Shown here in pieces: positions 25,560 through 37,447 of a DNA stretch of 64,000 nucleotides. Position 1 is the first letter of the stretch. Each line of letters begins with the position of its first letter. A program made the position numbers and the translations under genes. Below the pieces are notes generated by a model. The model had not been told where the DNA came from. It saw only the letters and a program-made list of their open reading frames with translations, and searched no databases. Source of the stretch: Eucommia ulmoides (Eukaryota > Streptophyta > Magnoliopsida > Garryales > Eucommiaceae); assembly GCA_016647705.1 (NCBI GenBank), contig CM028335.1, forward strand, positions 33,308,212 through 33,372,211. Direction: 5' to 3'.

Positions 25560-27810
25560 AATCGTTCATGGTATTCGCTTTCCTAAGAAGCTATTGTTTT
25601 TTCTAAGACCCATCAAGTCAATGCCAAGTTATGACATTTAATGCTTGAATGGTTATCATTGACACCATTCAATATATGAATTTGATGGCATTCAATGAAG
25701 AAGATGTTTTTAGCAAAATATCTTAAAGGCAATCTAGTTACTTGAAAGTAACTAGCGGTTACAAAGCTAACCGAACCGGTTTCCATCCCTTCAATGCATT
25801 AAATACCCTTTAAATTAATGTCAAATCATGGAATCCCTTAAATGTCATTTAATGACTACATTCAAGGTATGCATTAAATGGCATTTAATGGAGAAGATAT
25901 TTTCCAAATCAAGTTATTAGATTACCATGAGTAACTACTACTTACCAACCAAACCAAACCGAAAAACATTAAATCGAGCATTAAATAAGCATTTAATGGC
26001 CCATCTAAAAGGCTTAAATGATCAATGATGGCCAATATATTTGCAAGATTTGGTAATCATTACCAAATGTAATGATTACTTTGGAAAGCTAAGTAAATCT
26101 TCATCATATGTCTCTAACCCTAGCATTAAATGAGAGTAAAGGGTTCTACCTAACTTAAACACACCATGAGCAGCAGGCTGAGGAAGCCTGTGCATTCCTC
26201 AATGCATAGGGTACCCTGTGCCAATAAATACCAATGTGTTTTCATTCAAAAACAAGCTTGAACATTTTCCTTCTCTCTCAATACTCCAATTTCTCTCTCG
26301 GGTCTGAGAATTTCCTACGCATTACACTCCAAAAACACAATTAAATCTTACCAAAAAGGCTCCAAAGAGGTGTTTTTGAGATTCTTGGAACAAGATCTTA
26401 AAAAGTTGTTGAGTAAAAACCAAGAAGATCAAAGAAGGAAAACACTTAGGGAAATACCACTTCCGTAGGTTAGGTAAGTCTTATCAAACTCTTTTTTGAT
26501 TTTGTTTTAATACCTTTATATTACTTGTCTATAGTATATTTGGGTAATTCTTGAATGCTTAGATTATGTACATACTGTAAATATCATAGTTCATATCAAG
26601 AACATCAAGAATATTATGATTTGTGCATAGCATCTTTGGCTTTGTCAAGAATACAAGAAATCGAACTTTAATAAATCTAAAACAAACTTTTGATGAAGGA
26701 CTACTAACTACGAACAACTAACATTTACGTTTTCTCACTAGCCTAGATCATAGTCTGGCACTAAGTCTCGAGCTTGTGGATTGACACCCTATATATATTA
26801 TCACGTCTAGATCTCTTGTGGTTAAAATTCGGAATAAAGGGAGGAACTCTATTCCTTCGGGGATAAGTATACACCTTCTTCAGAAACGTTTTCATCTTTC
26901 TTACTTACGAGGAAGATTGGCACCTTATATATATTACTTCGTCGAGACCCTTGCGGCTAAAAGTTGAAATAAAAGGAGAACCCCTATTCCTTCGGGTATA
27001 AGTATGTACCTTCTTCATAAACATTTCTATCTTCTTAGTTACGAGAACGATTGGCATGTATATGATATATTTTCTTAACTTTTGGACTAATAAAGTAAAC
27101 CTTGACACTAAACTTGCCTAAGCTAGTGATTTCGGTTGGAGTATTCTTGACAAAATCAAAAGTATTCACTTACCATTGGTGCTATTTATGTTCTTATCTT
27201 ATCTTAAAGAAAACAAAAATAAAGTTAAAAAAAAAAAAAAAAAAAAAAAAAAACGAAATCATCTTGTCACAGTGAACTACGTTTCGACCTGATTCTTGGT
27301 AAAAACCATAATACATAGGCAACCTTATGCGTGTTCAGTCGTCTATTTAAATAAAAGCATCTTGATGCGAACTACGTTTCAACCTGATTTTCTGTGAAAA
27401 TCGGGATACATAGGCAACCTTTACTGGTTTGGTCAGCATTAAAAATAAATAAAATATTTTCATCTAATTTGTTTTATCTGTTGCTGCTTTAAATAAATAA
27501 ATTTTTCTTGTTTCCTTATATAAAAATTCATAAAAAGACAAAAAAAAAAACATTGAAAAAAATGAATTGTTGTGTTAACCAAAACCGAAGGAAGTTACTT
27601 GGACTTGTTTAAACGTAAACATTCATTTAAACTTAGGTACCGTCTACGGACGGGTGTCTTGGGGTACCTAACACCTTCCTTAAGAATAACTGACCCCAGA
27701 ACTTAAAAGAAATCTCTGGTAAAGATCAGTTGTTTTTTAGTCAAAACTTTAGCTATTTTAAAATAAAATAATTTTCTAAAATTCCATTGACCTAGCAAAC
27801 CATTTTACTC
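25560..27810 (+). repeat. 3' LTR of Ogre-1, first part
   Basis: It matches the 5' LTR from the CATTTAATG-rich part through the CTCTCTCGGGTC leader (26278-26303) and the TTCCTTCGGGGATAAGT block. It stops at 27810 where the Tat element begins. The first part of the LTR (the TGTAAACACC end) is not recognisable, so the start is uncertain. Unlike the 5' LTR it holds an A27 tract and two copies of the 3'-region repeat. Confidence 0.65.
27227..27253 (+). repeat. A27 tract inside the Ogre-1 3' LTR
   Basis: There are 27 consecutive A residues, followed directly by two units of the GAACTACGTTTCGACCTGAT repeat (27272-27440). The 5' LTR has only a short A run here (7688-7696). Confidence 0.95.
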
Positions 27811-28542
27811 TGATGTGGGTAAAAATCAACTAACTCCAAATTGCTCCACCTAAGCCTGCCACGTGGACCAAACGTATGACGTGTCATCAATGATATGAAC
27901 AACAGAATTCTTGTTTAACTTGGTATATTCAGGTCGGTCATTTATCAAGACTTGGACAATTACCGTCTGAGAGTTCTCTCAAATTAAGGAGGAACCAACC
28001 AATAAAGCTCTAGTCGGTACACCCACCTCGACATCCATACTCGTGTCCTGGCTAGTTCATCTGCTATTTTGGCAACATAGCCATGGACTTCCCCATCAAC
28101 GATAAAAAGCCCAAGCCCATAGCTCTAATCCCTTCACACGCCCTTTTCTTCACCACGCGTTGTGTTAAGGTCAATAACCAAGTTTAAGGCCCCTAATCTC
28201 TAAAATGCTAATCAGACTTTCTCCTATAAAAGGAAAGGTGAATAATGTTACAAAAGTAATCATTTTTAGAATATTCAAAGCATTCCTAAATTTTTGCCCC
28301 CGAGCTCTTACTCTTACGCCGGAGGGAATTCGCCGACACAACCCCGATGGGTCTTTCGACAGGTACACATCTGGAGCTCAGGCTGGACAGCCCTCAACTC
28401 GGCTAGGTTAGATTGTAGACTCAAAGACAAAGGGCACAAAAGATTTTCCTCCATCAAAAGCCACCCCCAGATCACTGACAACTCTCCACACAGATTCTAA
28501 GTAAACCATACTACAGTTGTAGACCATTTTCTGAAACCAACA
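27811..28542 (+). repeat. 5' LTR of the Tat element
   Basis: It starts TGATGTGGGT and ends AAACCAACA. The length equals that of the 3' LTR, although many bases differ. A TATA box lies at 28225. Confidence 0.92.
28225..28231 (+). promoter_or_regulatory. TATA box of the Tat 5' LTR
   Basis: TATAAAA in CTCCTATAAAAGGAAAGG. The 3' LTR keeps TATAAAA at 45507-45513 in the same context (TATAAAAGGAAAGGT), so the box is shared by both copies. Confidence 0.7.
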
Positions 28543-28562
28543 GTTTGGCGCAGTTTGTGGGA
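28543..28562 (+). other. primer binding site of the Tat element
   Basis: GTTTGGCGCAGTTTGTGGGA follows the LTR directly. It is a slightly altered form of the TTTGGCGCCGTCTGTGGGA site usual in plant Tat elements. I do not assign the tRNA. Confidence 0.7.
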
Positions 28563-29519
28563 AGCGCACAAAAATCCTTCCTCAAATCATCAATTCCCTG
28601 CTCAGCTAAGACTTAAAGATCACAAGGTCTGGTTAGACCATTTAGCAAAACGATATGAACGCCGTAGGAATAGTAACCTGAATGAAGAAATGTCAAGGAT
28701 CCCTAGGTTAGATGCTAGGCTTTCAGCCCCCATCCTGGTTGAAGAAGAAAACTTACCTCATGTGGACTAAGTGGGCCCATCAGCTTCTCCCTCAAGCACC
28801 GTTGTACGCTAGACGTTCGGGGTCGTCGAAGCGTCAAGGATCGACAACTTGGAACCCCGCTTTGGTGAATTCTAAAGCTACTTCCAAGTCTTTATTTTTT
28901 GCCTGTCGCCGACCCTCGTTCAAGGGAGACCGGCTCTCTAGACCGCAGGAGAAAGGGAGCAACCCCAAGATTCAAGAGACTGCATAATCCACTCTTACAG
29001 ACATATGCCTAGGGTCCAACCTCGGCCTTGTAACCGAGCAATGAGAGTGAGGGATATAGCCCCCCTGTTACTTCGGGATCATCGTTGCAATTCTCACAAG
29101 GACACCGAGCTGGGGAAAGACAAGAGTCCCCACCAGGTAGAGCGCCCAACCATCTCGCCTGATTTGATTACCGGATCTACCATGTTCGTGAGGTTGATTC
29201 TCACTCCCTACCATCTTGGAAGCAGGGTCCCAAGTAGTTACTAGCCAGGCTGTGGTACCGCCCAAAGGTAAAGCTTTTGTGGAATATCTCCTTGTCAAGA
29301 TGGAAACAGCCCTCGACCAGCTGCAAGGTTCAAGGGGGACAACTCGGCTACCTAATAAGGTGAGATCACCTCTTATCAGAATAGCTCGGTCATGGTTCCG
29401 AGATCTGGCTCCAGCATCGATCTCCACTTTCTCCCAACTCGAGCAGCTCTTCCTAGCTCGATTCAACTACTCCTGATGATGACCAAAAACCATGACTCAC
29501 ATCCTAGCACTCCAGCAGG
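28563..29519 (+). pseudogene. Tat gag, first part
   Basis: The frame at 29216-29476 reads WFRDLAPASISTFSQLEQLF and LARFNYS, the standard gypsy gag core, then stops and continues PKTMTHILALQQ. The upstream part (28580-29200) is charged and proline-rich in shifting frames. It is interrupted at 29525 by solo LTR A and continues at 32361. Confidence 0.75.
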
Positions 29520-30244
29520 TAATCTGTCACACCCCACCCTGGACACTCATCATCTGAACGTTAAACCAACTAGCAAATGACAAAGTGCATACATAAATAT
29601 ACAACCATAATTTCTGACCATATACATCCTCTCTAATTGGGGACACACTTGTCCCTGAATTATAATAACAACAAAAATATAATAACAATGAAGCTCTCAC
29701 AGGTTCGCCTCAGACAGCTTCTCCCAAAAATATTGCCATACTAACCATTGCCGGACTCTACCTAGTGCCAGTAGAGGACCAACTCCCAACTGCTGTACCT
29801 GCGAGTGTACTGCCTTCTTAATAAAAATATTTTAGATGGATCAAGCATAAAACATATAAATATCACATATCAAATAAAAATCTCATAATATATAAATGTC
29901 TCATACCACAAGGAAAACACTTTTTTCCTGTCACCAAAAAATCGACGTCTATATACATATATATATAGCATCCCAACTAAACAACGAAAATCAATCAGAA
30001 TAATTCAACTAACTGTACAGTATAATGAAATCATAACATACCAATCCAGTATAAAAGAATATGTATAAATGTACTCATCCCACTCACCATTTACGACAAA
30101 ACACCATATACGACAATACACCACACCACACCACATCAAATACACCATACCACACCACATCACACCCTGGCTAGCCATGTGATCATTTAAACCTCACGAT
30201 CGGGAGTTGCAACGGTACCTTACCACCTGTAGGATATGCCTTCC

Positions 30245-30372
30245 TACGAACACCCATCACTCCGCCGAAGTAGATAATCACTACGCAGTATAAACGTCTA
30301 ACATCACTCCGCCGAAGTGGATAACATCACTCCGCCGAAGCGAATAAACATCACTCCGCCGAAGCAGATAAA
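30245..30372. repeat. minisatellite CATCACTCCGCCGAAG
   Basis: CATCACTCCGCCGAAG followed by a short variable part and GATAA occurs four times; the last three are directly adjacent at about 24-26 bp per unit. Confidence 0.85.
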
Positions 30373-30939
30373 TACTATGGCATCGTCAAATAATTAACAA
30401 CATCATCAAATCACAACTCAATAATATCGTCTAATCATCATCGTCAAATCACCAGCATCCACCACTTTTTCCATAAAACCAATTTTATATCCAAAAATCA
30501 TATTTTTTTACTTTTGTTTGAAAACCGTCTAATTTCAACAAAACCATTTTTCCACTCTCTTTTTAAAACCACCAAATCCAACAAAACTCATTTTTCAACT
30601 TCCTTTTAAAACCACCATAATTTAACGAAAATCCATTTCCTCCACTCACCCAAAACCTACTTGATTCATATCATTTATAAAATCATACAGTCCAAGTAAA
30701 ATCATTTTACACACACATTTATATATATATATATATATGTAAATAGTTTGGTAAGAAGACAGTACACTCACCTGGCTACCCGCTCCAAACAGCTTTTACC
30801 GACTATACTCTAGCGTTACTCCAGTGCCCGCGAACCTGTTCCGAATCGTCCGTTGGCTGCGAGTTGGATTTTTTTTATTAGGGTTGTTTGTGTGCATTTC
30901 TTTTCTTTTCTTTTCTTTTTCATTTTTTTTTCTGGGTTT

Positions 30940-31790
30940 TCAGCCGACACACACCCACACACACTCTCTCTCCTACTCCTATTTCGGTTTGAGTTCAGTC
31001 GACCGCCCATGTTTCCATCGCCGGCTATTTCTGTTTCGGTCTCTGTTTTATTTCAGCCGTCAACACCTCTCCCTTACTGGTTCCCACTCACCCCGGCCAG
31101 CCGATCGACACCAACCACTTTTCCTCACTGCAACCGTCTGTACATACACTCCCACACCCTTACCAACCGTCGGCGACCACATACTAATCACACACACACA
31201 CACAAAGCAGTGACGGCACACACACATACCCCTACGGCCGACCACCACCGTCGAATCGAATAGAAACTACACACGCACAGTCGAGCCAAGCGACGACGAT
31301 TACACACAAATAAACACCCACAATGATCACACGACACGGCCCTGCTAGCTCCCGTCCACCCATACATACGCGAAATCAACGAACACACACACGTCTGAAC
31401 TAATATACACACACACACACGCACGCACAGTTACCATTGACAGAACACACACACTCCCATACCATTGTCGATTACACCCCCATTGCCAGCGATCGACACC
31501 CCATGCACCACCCGACCGAACGACCCTTACTGACGACCACACACATACGCATCCACGATCACACACACATCGTCCACGATCGACCGACAACACACACATA
31601 CATGCACATCAATCACCGTCAATGACTCCCATACCACCTCACCGGCGACACCCCCCACGACAACCGACTCCTCTCTCTCTTCTCTATTTTTCGTTTGAAT
31701 TCCACCGACACACACACACACACACTCATCCGATCACGTACACACCCACCCACGGTGACACACATCCACACACGGTCACTGGAAAGACGA
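30940..31790. repeat. CA-rich low-complexity domain of solo LTR A
   Basis: CA runs of 4-16 bases are interrupted every 15-40 bases by CGACC, CGATCG or CCGTC. The many open frames on both strands here are by-products of this composition. LTR B has the counterpart as TG/GA-rich sequence (33240-33550). Confidence 0.8.
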
Positions 31791-32360
31791 CGACGACGAA
31801 GCTCATACACCCACGCCGGAGAAACAGCAACAAACTGAATTTACCATCCTGAACCTTCTTCTCTCTCTCTATGATTTTCTAAGCTTTTTTTTCTCGATTG
31901 TTCTCTTGCGATTCCTAATCACTACTGCCTTGATGCGTATATATGCATGTAATTAGTGGATTGAGCTTGATCGTTCGATTTCCACATTACCGATCTCTCT
32001 CTGTTCTGTCTCCGATTCTCAAGGCACACACCCACGAACATATGTGTATATCTATACGTGTTTTAAAAATATTTTTGTTAAATTGCTCTTTTCTCCCCCT
32101 AATTCTTTAAATCTTTATTTTAATCCAAATTCATCATTTATGATTTTCTTCATTTGTAATTTCAGCCCTTAAACTTTTTAAGTAAGAATTTAAATGCCAA
32201 TTTACCTCCCAAAGTTTGGATTGATTGTTTCTAAAATTGCAAATTGACCCTTAAACTTTTAATTTGAACTTTTAATTTGCACATTTTTACCCCGAATTTT
32301 TCTAAATGCTCTATATGCAACTAAATTGACGTAAGTACGAAATCGGGGTCTTACATAATC

Positions 32361-32700
32361 AGTGAGAGTCTGGGAGATTACGTGGGTAGATTTCACAGGG
32401 AGATAATCGCCTGTGAATATCTCTCAGATGCAGTGGCATTGAATGCCTTCATTGACAGGTTGAAGCATTGAAGGTTGTCCTATAATATCTACTTGCACCC
32501 TGCACCAAACTTGCACACTGCCCTAGATCGGGGCACTAATTTCTATGAGGCTAAATTGAGAAACATCGTGAAGAATAACCGAGAAGGGATCCAGAAAAAG
32601 AAAGGTCAGACTAAAAAAAGACCAAGCTGATCTTAAGGCTCGCGGAGGCTTCAAGAAGAGGGGCGGTGGGGACCTCTGCCCAGTGATCGGAGACCTTTCC
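32361..32700 (+). pseudogene. Tat gag, second part
   Basis: It continues the frame across solo LTR A: ESLGDYVGRFHREII, YLSDAVALNAFIDRL, then a stop and YNIYLHPAPNLHTAL, FYEAKLRNIVKNNREGIQ. This is the typical gypsy gag continuation before the lysine/arginine-rich part. It is cut at 32701 by solo LTR B. Confidence 0.75.
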
Positions 32701-32970
32701 TGTAAGACCCCAACTTTTCATATACGAATAATTCAAGTCGCGTTTTAAAATATTTTGAGAATATCGAGGGGGATTACGATATTGATTATGTGAATTAAAA
32801 TTTTAGGTGTTAATTCGTAATTGTTAAAAATCTAAAAATTAAAATTGGGTCTAATTATTATTTTAACAAAATAAAAAGGGGAGAATTATGTAATTATAAC
32901 TATATATATATAAATATCAAAAGATCAAGGAGAGAGAGAGGTAAGGCGGTATGGGGGCGTGGCCTCTTAT

Positions 32971-33017
<47 letters not shown>

Positions 33018-33374
33018 CTCCTACACACACAAACCAAAGAGAAAGATCGAGAAACTATGAGACAAATCGAGAAAGAGAGAGAAAGCGGAAGAAGAGAGAG
33101 AAAGGGAGGACCGTTGAAGGGATTTTTACCGCCGATTGTGTGGGGTTTGCCGGCGGTGGTTTATGAGTCATCATGGGTTGACTAACAGGAAACCAAAGCA
33201 GAAAACAAAGAGAGAGAAAGAAGGATTTGGTACTGGTCTGGTTCGTCGGTGGTGCGATTATGTATGTGTGCGTGCTGTTTTATTTTTTGACCGTGTGTTG
33301 TATGTACGTGTTCTAATCTCGTCCATCATCAAGTGTGTCATGTGTGTATTGTTGTGTATGTATGTGGGGGAGCA

Positions 33375-33424
<50 letters not shown>

Positions 33425-35344
33425 CGTCGGAAAATTGAGAAGAGAGAGAGGTGAAGGTGGGTTCGTTGGTGAGTGTCCGGTGGTCGAAGATTGTCTAGGT
33501 TTGTGTGTGTCGTATATGCTGTGGGAGTGTGGTTGAGAGGTTTGGGTGTGTTGTCGATGGTGAGAAAAGATGGAGAGAGGTGACTGAGATCTCAAACAGA
33601 GCAGAAAGGAGGAGGAGCGCCCGCTTAGGTGGTGGAAAGTTTTCCTAGAAGGTGGAAGATCAGTGTTAGAATGAGAGAAAGTTCGCCTAGGCGAAAGTTT
33701 CTCGCCTAGGCGGTAGGTCGTCAGTATGTAACTCAGAACTGTAAAGGAGCTCGGTCGCCTAAGCGGTGGATTTACGCTCAGGCGGTGAAATTGCAGTGTG
33801 CATGTTGAGAGTAAGGGAGAAGCAGTCACTCGTTCGCCTTGGCGGTGGGACGTCGCTCAGGCGGTGGGGAGCAGAATCAGAAATATATGGAATTTTAGGA
33901 AAATCCAAGATCGGTTCAGAATGGGTAACCTTTCTAATTTATTTTGTAAATTCTAAATTTAGTTTTCTAACCTTAGAATAATAAAATGAAAATAATAAAT
34001 CTTGAGATTGTTTATAAGAACAAAGTTTATAAATAGTAAACCATAACGAAACGATACTAGTTGAATAGTTATATTTCGTAATAAAAGATGGAAAATAGAA
34101 AATTAAGGAAAATAGGATTTCATGGCATGATTAGTTTGGTTTTATACAAAAATATTAATTTAGGCCCTGTCACCGTTAGGTTCGCAGGTACCGGAGTTCA
34201 GATAGGGGATAGTCGGTTAAAGTTTACGAAAGCAGATATCAGGTGAGTGTACTGCCCTTCTTGCTAAACTATTTTCATATAAATATGATGAGATATGTGT
34301 TTATTTAACTGTATGAATTTTATAGATTATATGGATCAAGCCAGTTGTAGGTGAGTTGGTAAAAATGGATTTCCATTGAAATGTTTGGGTTTAAAAAGAA
34401 AGACTTTATAAATAATCTGTTGGATTTGGTGGTTTTAATAAAAAGGTGGGAAAAACATGATTTTTAAATTAACAGTGGGTTTTGTTAACAAGAGGTGGAC
34501 AAGGGTGATTTTGACGGTATTGATGAAATGGTGATTTTGTCGATATTATTGAAGGGGTGATTATTATTATGGTCTGTCCAGAGGGTGGTCTGGCAGAGAG
34601 ATAATTATTTGTGATTTGGTTATAATATTATTGAATTGACTATGCCATAGTTTATATTATGATTTGTCCGGAGGGTGGTCCGGCAGATGGATATTTACTA
34701 TATGGTGATTGACGTGATGTGATGATTTATATTATTGGCCTCCGGAGATGTCCGGTTGGCGGTTATCTGTGCAGTTAAGTCCGCTAGGAAGGCATATCCT
34801 ACGGATGGTTACGGTACCATTGCAACTCCCGATCGTGAGGTTAAAACGATCACTATGGCTTAGTCGGTGAGTATGGGATTGAAATGTGTGTGTTTTGAGT
34901 TGGGATGTTATATATATATATTGGATGATTTATTATTGAATATGGTGTTTGCAAACTTATTTACACTGCTCATTTGATATTGGGGATTTTACCAACTGTG
35001 TGGTGGATATACATATATTTACGCTTGATCCATATGACTGTTGTATTATTTAGAATGTGTTATTATTATTTAAAAATAATTTTTACTAAGAAGGCAGTAC
35101 ACTCGCAGGTGAATTCTTTAGGAGACGGTCCCCTACTGGCATTAGTTGGAGTCATCTGGGAATAATTTGAGTTGAGCTGTCAGAGAGGAACAATATCAAA
35201 GATTAAAATGTATATGTTGTAGAATGAATTGTATAGTAATTTATGGAATTTTGAAATGTATAAGAAGTAGTAAATGTAATAGGTAATGTCATGTTGTAGT
35301 CACGCCGGTCCTGGGATGACGGGTGTCCGGGACGGGTCGTGACA
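32701..35344 (+). repeat. solo LTR B in the Tat gag
   Basis: It starts TGTAAGACCCC and ends GGTCGTGACA. The flanks TTTCC (32696-32700) and (T)CTTCC (35345-35350) are an imperfect duplication, and CACCCCCAGGGC continues gag. Same family as solo LTR A, opposite orientation, 345 bp apart. It has (CA)n at 32972-33004, (GT)n at 33377-33423, and a cluster of CGCCTAGGCG palindromes at 33615-33865. Confidence 0.85.
33615..33865. repeat. palindrome cluster in solo LTR B
   Basis: TTCGCCTAGGCGAA (33682-33695) is a perfect 14-bp palindrome and CGCCTAGGCG recurs at 33703-33712. Weaker versions of CGCYNARGCGGT lie near 33618, 33749, 33775, 33834 and 33854, spaced about 20-80 bp apart. Confidence 0.85.
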
Positions 35345-35350
35345 TCTTCC

Positions 35351-36300
35351 ACCCCCAGGGCATCGACAACAATGGTTTACCCCCCTGACAGCTTACATAG
35401 CAGTAATTTTTGCCAAAAACTCCGGGAAAGGGATCTTCCCACTTGCCCCTCCCTTGTGAGAAAAACCCATGGGAAGGTTGGCCAACAAATACTACAAATT
35501 TCACCAAGACCAAGGTCACTCTACTGAGGATTGCTTCCAACTCAAGGAGGATATAGAGACACTCATAAAAAAAGGGCTACCTCAGAAGTTATGTTCGTAG
35601 AGTGAATAGAGAAGCCCAGTTCGTAGAGAATGATAGCCGAGAATAACATAGAAGTTAGAGAAGAAGGAGAAACTGCAGCCGACCTCTGCCCTGAGAGAAT
35701 GAGATCGGTGATGACGACGACCAGCGAGTGGATGGTAAAATCAACGTTATTCCTGGTGGGTCGATCAGGACGTGTATGAGGTCAGCACGGTTGATGCTAC
35801 CTCGCACAACATTATCTCTTTCAGTGAGGAAGATATCCACGGGGTCTATACGCCTCATAATGATGCTCTGGTTATCTCCACTCTGATCAATCATTGTAGA
35901 ATGGGGCGTATCGTGATCCACATAGATAATTCAGCTGACTCATTTTCAAGTGGGCCTCTGACAAGATGAAGGTAAAGCCAGGCTCCGTTCAGCCAACAAA
36001 ATCTCCCCTCGTTGGTTTTAAGGGAGATGTTATCAGCTTACTCAAATTGATTTCCTTGCCCGTCATGGTAGGGTCCAAGCCCAGGTCGTTTACGGTCTGG
36101 ACTAAATTCCTCATCGTGGACAAGCCTTCTCTTTACAACTCCATTATTGGGCACCCAACTATTTTCGCTCTAAAGGTCGTCTACTCCTCATACCACAAAA
36201 TGATAAAGTTTTCTACCGATCACGGGGTGGGAGAAGTACAGGAAATTCAAGAATCAGCTAGAGCATGTTCCAGGAGGGCATTGGAAAAGAAGAAATAGCA
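35351..36300 (+). pseudogene. Tat gag end and protease
   Basis: Near 35485 the strand reads [15 protein letters not shown], the gag tail that usually begins CxFH, so its first Cys is Tyr. Then follow [14 protein letters not shown], the HNDALVIS motif and RIVIHIDNSADS, a damaged protease active site (near 35915). The frame at 35966-36298 gives the protease C-terminal part with FTVWTKFLIVDKPSLYNSII. Frame changes and stops lie between these parts. Confidence 0.75.
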
Positions 36301-36669
36301 ATTACCGGGCCCAAGCTCGAGGAAATTAAGTTCGCATGTCCTAAACTCAAGGCCCTGGACGATGATATCAGGCTCATTCTGATTGATAATACCCGTCAAG
36401 AAGAGCCTGGTCCCCGACCTCATGAAGATATCCTGGAGGTAACCATTCACCATTCTATCGAATGGAGGATTATGAGAATAGGAGTTAGGCTTAGCCCCAA
36501 GCAAGGACTAAGCTAACCAACCTGCTATGAACGAACTACAATGTCTTAGCCTGGTCTCACAATGAGCTCCCAGGGATCGATCCCGGGGTGCCCATGCACT
36601 GGCCACATGCCGACATGATCACCTACCATCTGGAAAAAGTAGAGAAACTTTTATCCTAATCGGTAGAAG

Positions 36670-37440
36670 ATCATTGAGGAGGAAACGGATAAGCTCATTA
36701 AGTCTAACGTCGTGGAAGATGTTAAGTTCCTGGACTGGCTATCTAACATAGTCTTTGCTCCTAAGTCCGGGAACAAATGGAGCCTTTGCATAGATTTCAA
36801 AGATCTAAATAAGGCCTACCTAAAAGACTTCTTCCCCTTACCAAGGATAGACATCGTCATAGACGCCACTGCTAGATATGAGCAGCTGAGCTTCATCAAC
36901 GTGTATACCGGCTACAATCAGATTTCAATGTAACCTCTTGATAAAAGCAAGACCTCGTTCATCACAGACCGAGAAACTTAATGTTACAAGGTCATGCCAT
37001 TTGGGTTACACAACGCTAGAGCAACATATCAACGATTGGTCAACAAAGTATTTAAAGAGGAGATAGAGAAAACCATGGAAGTTTATATAGTCGACATCCT
37101 CGTTAAAAATAACCAAGCTTGAGAATACCTCGAGCATCTCCAATCCTGTTTCGTCAAGCTCCGAGCTCATCGCATGAAGCTCAATCAAAACAAATGTATA
37201 TTTGGAGTGTCTGTGGGAAAATTTCTCGAGTTTATGGTGTCTCAGCATAGTATTGACGCCAACCCCGACCAGATCAATGTTGTGCTTGGGATGGATTCAC
37301 CCCACATCAAGAAAAAAGTCCAAATGCTCACGGGGAGGCTGACAACCCTCAATCACATCATCTCTCGATTCTTTAAGAAGTGCCTTCTATTTTTCAAAGT
37401 CCTTAGGGACAATAAGAAATTCGGGTAGACCAAGAAGTGT
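36670..37440 (+). pseudogene. Tat reverse transcriptase, N-terminal part
   Basis: Blocks in order: DWLSNIVFAPKSGNKW, LCIDFKDLNKA, FFPLPRIDIVIDATA, YTGYNQISM with a stop, FITDRETYCYKVMPFGL, ATYQRLVNKVF, MEVYIVDILVKN. The catalytic site at 37084-37095 codes YIVD instead of YVDD, so one catalytic aspartate is lost. The sequence continues to the solo LTR D site at 37448. Confidence 0.88.
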
Positions 37441-37447
37441 GAAAAGG

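Larger units (their letters stand above)
29525..32355 (-). repeat. solo LTR A in the Tat gag
   Basis: The ends are TGTCACACCC and GGGGTCTTACA, with the perfect 5-bp duplication TAATC (29520-29524 and 32356-32360). Reading gag through the site restores the frame VISESLGDYVG. It is an inverted relative of solo LTR B: CCTCACGATCGGGAGTTGCA at 30192 corresponds to the complement near 34825. It contains a four-copy minisatellite at 30245-30370 and a CA-rich stretch at 30940-31790. The TGTAAGACCCC...GTGACA ends suggest a gypsy chromovirus (Del/Tekay-like), which is uncertain. Confidence 0.88.

Noticed and set aside
28563..29210. Short plus and minus frames upstream of the Tat gag core as separate genes
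   Set aside because: They lie between primer site and gag core of one element and are frame fragments of gag or its shadow.
30820..31850. Many overlapping open frames on both strands, some with signal-peptide-like hydrophobic stretches
   Set aside because: They come from CA/TG-rich low-complexity sequence of solo LTR A; a lack of stops is expected there, and no domain is seen.
33136..33981. Open frames in solo LTR B on both strands
   Set aside because: They run over a (GT)n microsatellite and lie inside an LTR without coding capacity.
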